Below, one piece after another: positions 33,144 to 41,665 of a stretch of 64,000 nucleotides of DNA (its first letter is position 1; each line of letters begins with the position of its first letter). Origin of the DNA: an uncultured Bacteroidales bacterium. Lineage in GTDB: Bacteria > Bacteroidota > Bacteroidia > Bacteroidales > Bacteroidaceae. The position numbers and the translations under genes are program-made. The notes beneath the pieces are model-generated. The model ran no database searches and had not been told where the DNA came from. It saw only the letters and a program-made list of their open reading frames with translations. The stretch lies in the NCBI GenBank assembly GCA_937898885.1, contig CALDKD010000014.1, positions 66,343 to 130,342 on the forward strand, in the 5' to 3' direction.

Positions 33144-33823
33144 GGGAAATGCACCAACTGCGAACAGGAAATTCCTGAAGAAGATATCAAAAGCCTCGCG
33201 ACCGGTAAGGAATTGAAGAACGCCGACATCAATAACGTACACGAGTTCGTTGATTTGGGCCTTAGCGTAAAATGGGCAACCTGTAATGTTGGAGCTACCA
33301 AACCCGAAGAGTACGGTGATTACTTTGCTTGGGGTGAGACCGCTCCGAAGAGTGAATACACAATGAAAAACTTGAAATACTGCAAAACCCAAAATAGTGA
33401 TGACATTGAAAGTATCTCCAAATATGTCACTGACAGAAAATGCGGTACTGTTGATGGTAAGACGACCCTTGATCCGGACGATGATGCTGCACACATGAAC
33501 TGGGGGACAAATGGCGCACACCGACAATAGATGAATGGAGTGAACTCTTTAACAATTGCACATGGAAGTGGACTAAGAAGAAAGGCGTACGGGGTTATAA
33601 AGTAACGAGCAAGTTGAACGGCAATGACATCTTTTTTCCCGCAGCGGGGGACCGCGCCGGCACGAACCTCGAAGACGTTGGCTCCTACGGCGCCTACTGG
33701 TCCAGTTCGCTCGACGCTAGCGATCCGTACGACCCGTGCTGCCTGGAATTCGGTTCGATAGGTTACCGCGCGAGCTACGGCAGCCGCCACTACGGCATAT
33801 CTGTCCGGCCCGTCTGCCCGTAA
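33144..33823 (+). pseudogene. Fib_succ-major/C-type-lectin-like gene, broken, DGR-variable-region-like end
   Basis: The frame after the 33143 stop reads GKCTNCEQEIPEEDIKSLAT, then VDLGLSVKWATCNVGATKPE and YGDYFAWGETAPKSEY, the signature of the Fib_succ_major domain of Bacteroidetes. At 33502 a five-G run (one G too few) shifts the frame; after the shift WRTPTIDEWSEL, FFPAAGDR and YGAYWSSSL lead to GISVRPVCP, the lectin-fold C-terminus. There is no ATG start (TTG at 33213 only). From about 33640 GC content rises sharply and codons at exposed positions are mostly NNC, as in variable regions made by diversity-generating retroelements. No reverse transcriptase is in the window. Confidence 0.7.
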
Positions 33824-33897
33824 GATTTGTCCTCCCATAGGGGCAAGACTTTCTACGACATGCAAGCATTCGGTGCGAGCCGCGTGTGTGCAAAGGT

Positions 33898-33914
33898 GAG
33901 CGACAGGGTCGCTC
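33898..33914 (+). repeat. Hairpin downstream of the lectin-like gene
   Basis: GAGCGAC-AGG-GTCGCTC, a perfect 7 bp stem with a 3 nt loop, 75 bp after the stop, still inside the GC-rich tract. DGR target genes often carry a short hairpin downstream of the variable region that helps target recognition. It may also be a simple transcription hairpin. Confidence 0.5.
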
Positions 33915-33985
33915 GGGCACCACAGGCGGCGCGCACCGTTTTGGCGTTGTTCGCCTATGTCAGACTGATATAATCTATTATCTGC

Positions 33986-34193
33986 AATTCCTTTCAACAT
34001 GTTTGAAAGCGTAACAACTTGAAAATAAGCTGGGGAAACACTGTTTGTGCCGGATAACGGAATATCTTTCGAAAAACATTGAATGTAATCGGGCTCTCTA
34101 AGGCGGAATAAAGCAATATCCTTGCACTCGCAAACTGATAATCATTGTGAGTGATGGATAATAATAATGTATGTGTCGGCATAGAGATAAAGA
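33986..34193 (+). promoter_or_regulatory. Repeated promoter module, copy B
   Basis: Same module as copy A: TTTCAA-CATGT-TTGAAA, CTTTCGAAAAACATTGAATG, and -7 box TATCCTTG (34117-34124). The similarity continues into the first codons of the 34154 gene (GTGTCGGCATAGAGATAAAG). Confidence 0.7.
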
Positions 34194-34825
34194 GTGTTGG
34201 AAAGCCTGTTGAAGTCAGTTCTAAGTATTGTTACTACACGGCATACGTTGCGGACGTGACCGTTGTGTTCGAAGACAGGGAGTATGTGATATCGTATGCT
34301 TTCGGCCATAGCACTATAGGGTTCTATGATGATGTCACGTGGTATGACCTGAAACGTGACAAAGAACTTTACTATTATGGCGATGACAGTACAGAGGACG
34401 ATGCCATGACAGCCAGTCAGTTCAGACAGGCCTGTGAAATGTATGAAGAGAGCTGGATGGATTATGAAATTGAGAGCCTCCAAGAACAGCTTGATGACTC
34501 AGGGATAAATACGCTTGAAGACCTGTATGCCGTTTTTGACAAATCGATAGATGACAATAGAATAGCCAACTGGTATAAGTCCGACCGTTGCTTTGAGGCC
34601 GTTGATCCTACTCTGGACCAGGATATCGAGGTGTCCGGCGACTGGTATAATCCAGTGTCTGTGACCGATGACACCATTTCCTTCAACGTATGGGTCAGAC
34701 ACGCCGGCGAATATGACTTCAATGTTGAAAAGAAGCATGTGGTCATGACTTTCAACCGTGCCGACATTGATGCCAATTTCAGCTTCGAGGACGAATGCTA
34801 TACAAAGTTCATCAGAGAGTACTGA
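34154..34825 (+). CDS. Island protein, unknown
   Basis: 223 aa from the ATG at 34154 (GTG at 34151 would add one residue). Two parts: a beta-rich N-terminus (CYYTAYVADVTVVFEDREYVIS) and, after a charged helix (QFRQACEMYEESWMDYEIESLQE), another beta-rich end (ISFNVWVRHAGEYDF). No known motif. It has its own copy of the promoter module, and its 5' end was duplicated in copy A. Confidence 0.6.
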   Translation: MDNNNVCVGIEIKSVGKPVEVSSKYCYYTAYVADVTVVFEDREYVISYAFGHSTIGFYDDVTWYDLKRDKELYYYGDDSTEDDAMTASQFRQACEMYEESWMDYEIESLQEQLDDSGINTLEDLYAVFDKSIDDNRIANWYKSDRCFEAVDPTLDQDIEVSGDWYNPVSVTDDTISFNVWVRHAGEYDFNVEKKHVVMTFNRADIDANFSFEDECYTKFIREY

Positions 34826-34999
34826 TGTGTAGTCCAAGAACCGCCATACGCCCTGTCCGTCAAGATTGAATCTTCTTATGTTACTTTTCCAAATAAAAAG
34901 CAAGAATTGAAACGGTTAACACAGAAAAATACTATTTTTGTTGCGGAAGAAACCGAAGCACCCTAAAGGTTGTAGGCAAAACTCAATACTTCAGTAATT

Positions 35000-35698
35000 A
35001 TGGCAATGTTTGATGAAATAAACACAGTAGAACACGAAGATAACATTTCTTCAGAGGCGTTGTTTGGGTCACCAGATTCACTATGGTTGAATGAACTTTT
35101 TAGTGACAAAGTTAAGTCGCTAGAAATTGGTAATGTGATTAAAGGTAACGACTCGGCAAATATCAATACAGGGATGAAAACACCGTTTCTTGTAAACGCA
35201 ATGTACGAGATGTGGGGTAAGGTACCAGGAAATTGGGCTAGTATTAATTCTGTCATCGACATTCATAATAAGCAATGTCACGCTTTTGTATATGAAAGCG
35301 TAGAGCAAGCAAAAGATGAAATAATAGATATTGAGTCTTTCAATTGCAACTTCAAATCAAAAGAATCGTTTATTGCAAAAACAATCGCAAATAACGCAAA
35401 TACATCTTTTTCAGATGAAGAGCTGAAATACCTTAGCCAATGTGTGTTATATTTCTTTGTATATATCTCACACAATGATGTGGCTTATGGTAATACAAAT
35501 ACATGTTATAACCCTAATTTGCGTGCCGACACGCTTATGTTTCTCGGTGGTTACAAATTGAATTATGAAACAAGCGTTAATGGAAAACTTGAATTCAAAA
35601 GAACTGAGGAAAAGTTGATTTTAAAGTGCGAATTCCAAGAAATAAATCTGTATAGTCTATATAATACCTGTCCTTCAAAACCAAGTGAGAATCATTGA
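35000..35698 (+). CDS. Island protein, unknown
   Basis: 232 aa, AT-richer than its neighbours. No membrane segment or motif that I recognise. A -7-like TATTTTTG lies about 65 bp upstream, so it has its own promoter. Its last codons (CCTTCAAAACCAAG) are similar to the end of the remnant in promoter module A, which marks it as one of a set of paralogues. Confidence 0.55.
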   Translation: MAMFDEINTVEHEDNISSEALFGSPDSLWLNELFSDKVKSLEIGNVIKGNDSANINTGMKTPFLVNAMYEMWGKVPGNWASINSVIDIHNKQCHAFVYESVEQAKDEIIDIESFNCNFKSKESFIAKTIANNANTSFSDEELKYLSQCVLYFFVYISHNDVAYGNTNTCYNPNLRADTLMFLGGYKLNYETSVNGKLEFKRTEEKLILKCEFQEINLYSLYNTCPSKPSENH

Positions 35699-35778
35699 TT
35701 CGGATTCGTGAGTTAATAAGAAAAGTATTGATTATAATTAATTCGTATGATTTGCCAAGTTACTTCTTCTTGCAAATA

Positions 35779-35895
35779 ATGAATTGTTCGAACATGATGG
35801 CAGACAATACACATAGTACTCACGGGAATGAAATGGATGGCTTTCTCAATTTTGTAATCAATTATTTTGGTATTAAAAATACTTATAGGTTATGA
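35779..35895 (+). CDS. Small ORF coupled to the HNH-like gene
   Basis: 38 aa (MNCSNMMADNTHSTHG..., ending FGIKNTYRL). Its stop overlaps the start of the next gene (ATGA at 35892), which supports translation. No family recognised; it could be a leader peptide. Confidence 0.35.
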   Translation: MNCSNMMADNTHSTHGNEMDGFLNFVINYFGIKNTYRL

Positions 35896-36773
35896 ATTTT
35901 CAACATTTGATCAATTATTATTTAAATGTTCAAAAGAATTTCCGTTCGGCAAAGGCGTATTCGGGTTACGTTTCCAGGTTTCAAACAGTCATCCAAAAAC
36001 ATTGTCAAAGGGACATTGCAAAAGAACTTACTAATATAATTCAAAATGGAAGTGGTAGTGTAATCGGGTATGATCCAGTAGCTGATGCTTTGTCGTTTTT
36101 TGATAAGATGGTCGCGAATCCTTGTTTTCCATATAGAAAACCAAAAACGATTAATAACTGGCGGACCGGATACGCTCACTTTGTTAAAACAATAATTGGC
36201 AAATATTATGCAAATACATGGCTTTCAGTAATCATAAATGACAAAATACTTTGCGATATGATTGCTAAGTCTGCAATATTTGCGGATCCTCAAGTCGTAA
36301 AAGATGTAATATCTGGAGCACTTGGTACTAAGAACAACAAAGGCATAGGAAATTTGGACGCATGTTGGGATCATTATGCAAAATGTCGGGATAATAATGT
36401 AAAAAAAGGTCAGCAGACAAAAGATCGCAATGGCTTAGTTTGTATTGCGGACGATAATACAGAAGCTAATAAGGCCATAAAAAACGCTGTTTTAGCATCT
36501 CCTTCAATGAATGGAATAAAACCTGCAGGAGGATATAGACTATTCAAGGATTATGAGGCCTGTCATATATGGGGACTCGTTGATGATTGTCATTATTATA
36601 CGAGTATAGCAAATTTAGTACTCATACCACGTGCAATATCTGGATTGTCTGATCATTGTCAAGCGGTAAAGGAAATGTTGCAATATGAAGCATATAAAAG
36701 GTTTAAAATATTACCTAAGGGACAAACAGTACCAAAACGTCCACAATTCTATAATCATCTAGAATGGAGGTGA
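35892..36773 (+). CDS. HNH-nuclease-like island protein
   Basis: 293 aa, AT-rich. The C-terminal third has the spacing of an HNH nuclease: DYEACHIWG (about 222-230), then SIANLVLIP (Asn-Leu, about 241-249) and SDHCQAV (about 256-262). The N-terminal part (YYLNVQKNFRSAKAYSGYVSRFQ) resembles the helical SAM-like domain of integrases. No database check was possible; the HNH call rests on H, N and H positions only. Base composition unlike the neighbouring operon suggests separate acquisition. Confidence 0.5.
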   Translation: MNFQHLINYYLNVQKNFRSAKAYSGYVSRFQTVIQKHCQRDIAKELTNIIQNGSGSVIGYDPVADALSFFDKMVANPCFPYRKPKTINNWRTGYAHFVKTIIGKYYANTWLSVIINDKILCDMIAKSAIFADPQVVKDVISGALGTKNNKGIGNLDACWDHYAKCRDNNVKKGQQTKDRNGLVCIADDNTEANKAIKNAVLASPSMNGIKPAGGYRLFKDYEACHIWGLVDDCHYYTSIANLVLIPRAISGLSDHCQAVKEMLQYEAYKRFKILPKGQTVPKRPQFYNHLEWR

Positions 36774-36872
36774 TAGAAAGAAGGGTATTCTTCCTTTGCA
36801 ATTAGAGTGCTTCAAGATGCGTTACGCGAGATTGTTGATGCATCCGGCGATTTACAAAACTGATGGAGACCA

Positions 36873-37029
36873 AATTCCCTTTCAAATTGTTTGAAAACAT
36901 AACCAGTTGATAATGAGCAACTATAGCGCGTATATGAGCGGAATGAGTGCAATCTTTCAATATCATTGAATGACATCGGTACATATAGGAACAGTATTGG
37001 TTGTATACTTGCAGTCGTAAACTGAATGT
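36873..37029 (+). promoter_or_regulatory. Repeated promoter module, copy C
   Basis: Third, more divergent copy: TTTCAA-ATTGT-TTGAAA, then CTTTCAATATCATTGAATG (a palindrome TTCAAT-ATC-ATTGAA) and -7 box TATACTTG (37004-37011) in GTATACTTGCAGTCGTAAACTGA. It lies 28 bp ahead of the 37058 start. Confidence 0.7.
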
Positions 37030-37057
37030 GAATTGTACAACTTAATTATTGGATAAT

Positions 37058-37426
37058 ATGGAGAAAAAGGAAATCAATATCGGTGTAACTGTCAATGGTA
37101 ATCTGGAAGGTGCAAGGATCAGCTTGCCGGCCCAGGATGTGGATGCGCTCATGGCGCTGTACAATCAGGCAAAGGCAACAGTTCTGCAGGGAGTGGACGA
37201 AGAGCAGGAAGTCGTTTTTGACCCATGGCTGAAGAGTCAGAATCCGGCCCTCTACGAGAAGGCAATGAAGGCATTCTGCCAGAAGTATGACGAATGGTTG
37301 AACAGTGAGCCGTTTTTTGGCGATGATTGGGATATGATGGGCAAGTATGTGTCTCTTGAAAGGGATATTGATGGAGCCTATTTGGATGACAGCAATGAAA
37401 TACTGGTTGAAAGTTTCTCTCTTTAA
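37058..37426 (+). CDS. Island protein, unknown
   Basis: 122 aa from the ATG at 37058 (a TTG at 37049 is upstream). Begins EKKEINIGVTVNGNLEGAR, a beta-rich start, then an acidic helical part with NPALYEKAMKAFCQKYDEW. No known motif. The next gene starts inside it (37395), so the two are coupled. Confidence 0.6.
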   Translation: MEKKEINIGVTVNGNLEGARISLPAQDVDALMALYNQAKATVLQGVDEEQEVVFDPWLKSQNPALYEKAMKAFCQKYDEWLNSEPFFGDDWDMMGKYVSLERDIDGAYLDDSNEILVESFSL

Positions 37427-37901
37427 TGTTATACTCACCGCCTTGCTGTGTACATGTACTTCCAGGCAAGGTGGCGGGGCTGTTGATCCTCAAGCGGGAA
37501 ATGACTTTGAAAAGGTATGGGTCATGTCCGATGACAGTCTGGTCTCTGTCTGTTGGTGGGATACGGGACAGGGAGGAACTGCGCCCGATATAGAAGCGGT
37601 ATGCCGGTTTACGACAGAAAAGGGTGAGCTGAAGGAAGAGACCAGACCTTTGCTGTCCATTGTCCATCCGCAGTATGACTGGTCTCACCATGAGGTGTTG
37701 AGGATTGCTGATTTTGACACGGAGTATGGCATTAGGGTTTACTTTTTCTTCATGCGCGCAAAAGAAGGCAGCAATGAATTCTCTCATGACGTCATAGCTC
37801 TGACCGTTGAAGGTGATTCATTGAGACCTGTAAATATAATGAAGGTTGAAGACAAACGTCTGTCTCACATAAGTCTTGACGGTCTCATGCTGGCTTTGTG
37901 A
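37395..37901 (+). CDS. Putative lipoprotein, unknown
   Basis: 168 aa from ATG 37395, overlapping the upstream gene by 32 bp. It starts with a signal-like sequence (MKYWLKVSLFNVILTALLCTC) ending in Cys, followed by SRQGGG, so it is a probable lipoprotein, although the lipobox (LLCTC) is not ideal. The mature part is beta-rich and acidic with no family recognised. In this island it is the only clear exported protein. Confidence 0.55.
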   Translation: MKYWLKVSLFNVILTALLCTCTSRQGGGAVDPQAGNDFEKVWVMSDDSLVSVCWWDTGQGGTAPDIEAVCRFTTEKGELKEETRPLLSIVHPQYDWSHHEVLRIADFDTEYGIRVYFFFMRAKEGSNEFSHDVIALTVEGDSLRPVNIMKVEDKRLSHISLDGLMLAL

Positions 37902-37926
37902 TTGTATATTTTAATAATTCGATATT

Positions 37927-39627
37927 ATGCCAAAAATAGTAGAATTCCGTGATAATGTACGTAACATACTGAGTGACTATATTGGAACAAATGGATTAAG
38001 CGTGTCCAATTTTGCCAATAAATATATCAAAAGGTATGCTGAAATGTTCGGCAAGCAGGAGGCTCCCAGCGTATCCACGGCTAGGAAACTGATTGAGTGG
38101 AAGGATACGTACAATTATGGTGAGAAAGAGATGCGTGTGCTGGAGAATCTCACCGGAATTGATTTCTATCAATTGTGGTTGGAGAACGAGGAGCGTATTC
38201 TGCTTCAAAAGAAGGAGGAGTATGGTATGGCCAATGAGATGTCACTGCCTTCTGCGTCTTTGGATTCTGAGGTGACCGTCGGACAGAAACTTGATAAATA
38301 TTCCAAAATGTCCGACAGATTATATTGTGACGATATTAAAAAAGTCATACGGCTTTTCACACAAGTGGAGACCAAGCTGCCTTTGATTGTCTTGTGCGAT
38401 ACGGCCGGCTTGGCGGAATACCTTATTGAAGATAGCGTTGAGACACCGTTTTCCGTTCCATTTGACAGACTTGCCCAGGAAGGTCTTGATGTGCCCAACA
38501 ATATTGTCTATACCAGCATACGCGTGTCTCCTATGTCGGCCGATGCTGGCAGTGTGGTAAACACCGCCATACGTGTCATTCTTGACTCTGCCGAATTGGG
38601 ACGCACCAAACATGTCATCGTGGTCATTGAGACAATGGACAGTGATGCTGATAAACTTGCCGCAAAACAGTGGGTCGGGACTGCACTTACACTGGAGTTT
38701 CATTGGTCAAGGATGCTGATGCGGGGCTGGATGAATATCGAAAAAAGAAAAGACTCTCTGCATCCGTTGTTTGAAAAGTTCGTTGAAGAGTCATTTCCCG
38801 ATGAGATAAAGAAACCAAACATTGAGGCGAAGTATTACTCATACAGGCCATCGTTCGATGAACTTTACGTGTTGAACCGCGTTATGAACAATCACCGTGC
38901 CGAGAATACAGGTGTACTGATTGGTTCTCTTATACGCGATAACTGTTATGCATACGGTATTGTGGAGTTTCTTATCAGGCAACAGAATCCGAAAGCCAAG
39001 GATGCAGAAGTGAAAGCCATACAGAAGGCTTTTGAGGAGAGTATACTTGTAGAGAAACCGAAACTGCCAGCGAAAACTGTTGCCAGATTGAAGAAATGCC
39101 TTGAGAAAGCCGCACTATGGGAACCGCTGTTCAAGGAAGAAATCAGGTGTTGGATGGCGCAGGGTGGTTCACCTGCCATACCGGACTACGGCACTTCCGA
39201 AAAATGGATGTCATTTCTGGAAGACCAGCATGACAGGCAGCGTTCAATCCTGACCGATGGCAATCCTTTGCATAAAGCGTTACGTTATCTTATGAATAAT
39301 GGTTTCCCTGAATTGTGGTTCAGTGATGAATGTGACCAGACATCTCTTCTTACAGCCATCAATGCCTTTGACGAATGGAAGGCGCGTATGGGAAAGATTG
39401 TCGCACAGGATAAGGAACATGAGGAAGAAAACCTGAAACATATGCATGAAGTGGAGACGCTGCAGTTTGCCAACATACTGCTTAACGGCAAGGTGCCGTC
39501 ACTTGACTATGACGGATGGATGAAAATGTTTGACCGTTGGTTCCATCATAATATGGTTGGTCTCAACTTCGATCTGGCCATTGAAAACCATGATCTGCGC
39601 AGACGATTAGTCCGAAAGAAGAAATAG
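37927..39627 (+). CDS. Large island protein, unknown (566 aa)
   Basis: 566 aa without membrane segment. The N-terminal 90 residues look like a helical DNA-binding or adaptor domain (NFANKYIKRYAEMFGKQEAPS). The middle (about 150-280) is alpha/beta: LPLIVLCDTAGLAEYL, FDRLAQEGLDVPNN, VIVVIETMDSD, a Rossmann-like pattern lacking a P-loop. The end is charged and helical. A strong terminator follows, closing this transcription unit before the ligase-helicase operon. Function unknown. Confidence 0.6.
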   Translation: MPKIVEFRDNVRNILSDYIGTNGLSVSNFANKYIKRYAEMFGKQEAPSVSTARKLIEWKDTYNYGEKEMRVLENLTGIDFYQLWLENEERILLQKKEEYGMANEMSLPSASLDSEVTVGQKLDKYSKMSDRLYCDDIKKVIRLFTQVETKLPLIVLCDTAGLAEYLIEDSVETPFSVPFDRLAQEGLDVPNNIVYTSIRVSPMSADAGSVVNTAIRVILDSAELGRTKHVIVVIETMDSDADKLAAKQWVGTALTLEFHWSRMLMRGWMNIEKRKDSLHPLFEKFVEESFPDEIKKPNIEAKYYSYRPSFDELYVLNRVMNNHRAENTGVLIGSLIRDNCYAYGIVEFLIRQQNPKAKDAEVKAIQKAFEESILVEKPKLPAKTVARLKKCLEKAALWEPLFKEEIRCWMAQGGSPAIPDYGTSEKWMSFLEDQHDRQRSILTDGNPLHKALRYLMNNGFPELWFSDECDQTSLLTAINAFDEWKARMGKIVAQDKEHEEENLKHMHEVETLQFANILLNGKVPSLDYDGWMKMFDRWFHHNMVGLNFDLAIENHDLRRRLVRKKK

Positions 39628-39649
39628 TTTTCAATGTAAATATACGGGC

Positions 39650-39695
39650 AACCGGCTGAAGATGGGTGATTTATCTTTGGCCGGTTTCTTTTTTT
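39650..39695 (+). terminator. Terminator before the ligase-helicase operon
   Basis: AACCGGC (39650-39656) and GCCGGTT (39680-39686) with TGAAGAT/ATCTT inside, followed by TCTTTTTTT. A CACCTTTG (39754-39761) downstream may be the -7 box of the next operon. Confidence 0.8.
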
Positions 39696-39796
39696 GCTTT
39701 TTGCTTTCAATAAGCTTGAATGTTTTTGCCCGGTTTACCTCTTTCATTTCAATCACCTTTGCAAGCGAAAACAAACAAAAACAAAAAAAAAGGATT

Positions 39797-40348
39797 ATGG
39801 CAAATCTCAGTATCAATTATTTTGCAATCAAGGCTCAGCCTGAGGCAATGAAGAAGTTTATAATGTGTGCGGCAAGAAAACGTGGCGTGACATGTGATGC
39901 CGCAACTGCGGCCCATGCACTTGATCTTCTGCTTTCAAGCAGGCGTAAGTTCAAGAAGGGTGACTGGCGCAAGGAGGACAAGGTCTATATGAGCGACTTT
40001 GCCAAGAGCGACCTGGAATCTGAACTGAGTTATCTGCGGCTGGCGGACACGGCCGATGGCAGGTCTCTGGTTCTTCTGTTTGAGTCCAGTACCCGTTGGG
40101 AATCTCCCTTGGATTGGATATACACGCTGTCAGACCGGTTTGATATTGAGATAAACTGGTATTCGATAGAGGAATTCAGTGAGTGGAAGATGATCAACGG
40201 CAATTATTTCACCTGCGGACTTGTGGCGCCTGACGGCCGTAGTTCTCTGGACGACAGCTTTGGCGTTGCAGGGCAGATGGCTGTCGAGGCCGATATGATG
40301 GCACGTTCTGTAATAGGCGGCTATATATGTCAAGGAATCTGTGCATGA
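39797..40348 (+). CDS. Operon protein 1, unknown
   Basis: 183 aa from ATG 39797, preceded by AAAAAAAAAGGATT. A longer in-frame start at 39662 runs through the terminator and is rejected. Mixed alpha/beta sequence with no known motif (MKKFIMCAARKRGVTCDAAT, LDWIYTLSDRFDIEINW). First gene of the 13.7 kb operon; its stop overlaps the next start (ATGA at 40345). Confidence 0.65.
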   Translation: MANLSINYFAIKAQPEAMKKFIMCAARKRGVTCDAATAAHALDLLLSSRRKFKKGDWRKEDKVYMSDFAKSDLESELSYLRLADTADGRSLVLLFESSTRWESPLDWIYTLSDRFDIEINWYSIEEFSEWKMINGNYFTCGLVAPDGRSSLDDSFGVAGQMAVEADMMARSVIGGYICQGICA

Positions 40349-40932
40349 AAATGGATGGCAGAAGCTACAGCCTTCTGCCAACCAAACTGGAGCGGCGCAA
40401 GCTCTATGGCTGGACCGAGCAACGTGTCACTGAGCCGGACGGAAGTCTGTGCCGTCAGGCAGGACTGAACAGCGACGGTGTTACAATAGTCCCTCAGGGC
40501 TGCACCAAGACGGGCATGCTGCGTGAGGACGGACAGTGGATGGACCACTCTGAACTGGTGGCTCTGCACAGTGACGGTACGCGTGCCGAACTGATTCCGT
40601 CATCGTTTGATGAGGAGATAGATCTCTGTAACCGGGCTACGGTCGAGGACCTGCTTGACTGCAATATCACTTCGGTATATCAGATGACTGGTGACGATGC
40701 ACTTGCGCTTGCCGGTAAGGTGGGTGATGATATCTACAGCTTCAATTTCTCATACCGAAGCGGTTACGAACCTAACGAAGCCTTCCTTCTGGCTAATGGA
40801 GCACTGGTGTTCATCATTGTAGGCAACACAGGAAACTTCACTATGGTGGGTCTTGATGAGCAGGGAACGCTTGACTCTGCCGACGAGGAGGTCTGTCTGG
40901 AGGACGAGGAACTTGATTTCAGTATGATGTAA
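40345..40932 (+). CDS. Operon protein 2, unknown
   Basis: 195 aa from ATG 40345, chosen because it overlaps the upstream stop by 4 bp; ATG 40327 is an alternative. The sequence is beta-rich in two halves (RRKLYGWTEQRVTEPDG, then FLLANGALVFIIVGNTGNF) and ends in a very acidic tail (EEVCLEDEELDF). No known family. Probably co-translated with protein 1. Confidence 0.65.
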   Translation: MKMDGRSYSLLPTKLERRKLYGWTEQRVTEPDGSLCRQAGLNSDGVTIVPQGCTKTGMLREDGQWMDHSELVALHSDGTRAELIPSSFDEEIDLCNRATVEDLLDCNITSVYQMTGDDALALAGKVGDDIYSFNFSYRSGYEPNEAFLLANGALVFIIVGNTGNFTMVGLDEQGTLDSADEEVCLEDEELDFSMM

Positions 40933-40945
40933 CAGCCAAAGTAAT

Positions 40946-41653
40946 ATGAGAGCAATAAACATAGCGAATACAAAGTCGCGCAATGCCCAGGTCGGTTTTG
41001 ACGTGAAGGCCAGAAAGAGTGATATCAGGATGGAGCGCGAGGATGGTATGGCGTTCCGTAGCGTCAGGCTTCTTAAATCCGCGTCATCCACAGAGCAGGG
41101 TATTCTTGAGGAAAAATACCGGGATGATCTGGCCGACGCTGTCATAAACGGTGACCCGGAGATAGATTTTGAAAGAGTTGGTATGATTCTGGGCAAGGTA
41201 AGGCGGGTATTCATCAACGACAAAGGCAAGGTTGCCTACAGGGTGAACAGGATGCAGGCATTCTATACTGCCGATGGTGACGAGAAGGAGGTGAAGAAGC
41301 TGCACACTTCCGAATCTAACATCAACATAGACATTCCGCTCAGATGGACCGGCAAGTTCGTTCCCAAACAGAAGGCCGTACGTATGTTCGCCTTTGCACG
41401 TAAATACCAGATCCGCCACATCAACGGTCTGACCTTTGATTTCCTGTACGATATGGCAAAGGCGCTGGCTGAAAAAGACAGCCTGATGCTTCTTGGCGGC
41501 GGCTCGAAAGGTGTCGGTCCTGTCGTGATGCAGACAGGCGGAACGCCATACAGGGCTTTTCTGGAAGGAAGGGTTGACGGTGACAAATACTGTCTGATAA
41601 TGCATCTGACTAATCTTGAACTCAAGGAGATGATATCTCCTGCCATCTCTTAA
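40946..41653 (+). CDS. Operon protein 3, unknown
   Basis: 235 aa basic protein. It opens with a short basic start (MRAINIANTKSRNAQVGFDV), then alternates charged helices and strands; LMLLGGGSKGVGPVV (about 180) is a Gly-rich loop but not a standard P-loop. Co-directional, 13 bp before the ligase-like gene. Basic character suggests nucleic-acid binding; that is inference. Confidence 0.62.
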   Translation: MRAINIANTKSRNAQVGFDVKARKSDIRMEREDGMAFRSVRLLKSASSTEQGILEEKYRDDLADAVINGDPEIDFERVGMILGKVRRVFINDKGKVAYRVNRMQAFYTADGDEKEVKKLHTSESNINIDIPLRWTGKFVPKQKAVRMFAFARKYQIRHINGLTFDFLYDMAKALAEKDSLMLLGGGSKGVGPVVMQTGGTPYRAFLEGRVDGDKYCLIMHLTNLELKEMISPAIS

Positions 41654-41665
41654 TAAACTGCGAAT

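Noticed and set aside
33320..34000. 226 aa frame on the minus strand
   Set aside because: It runs through the GC-rich lectin tract, where stops are rare; composition is Arg/Ala-rich shadow sequence.
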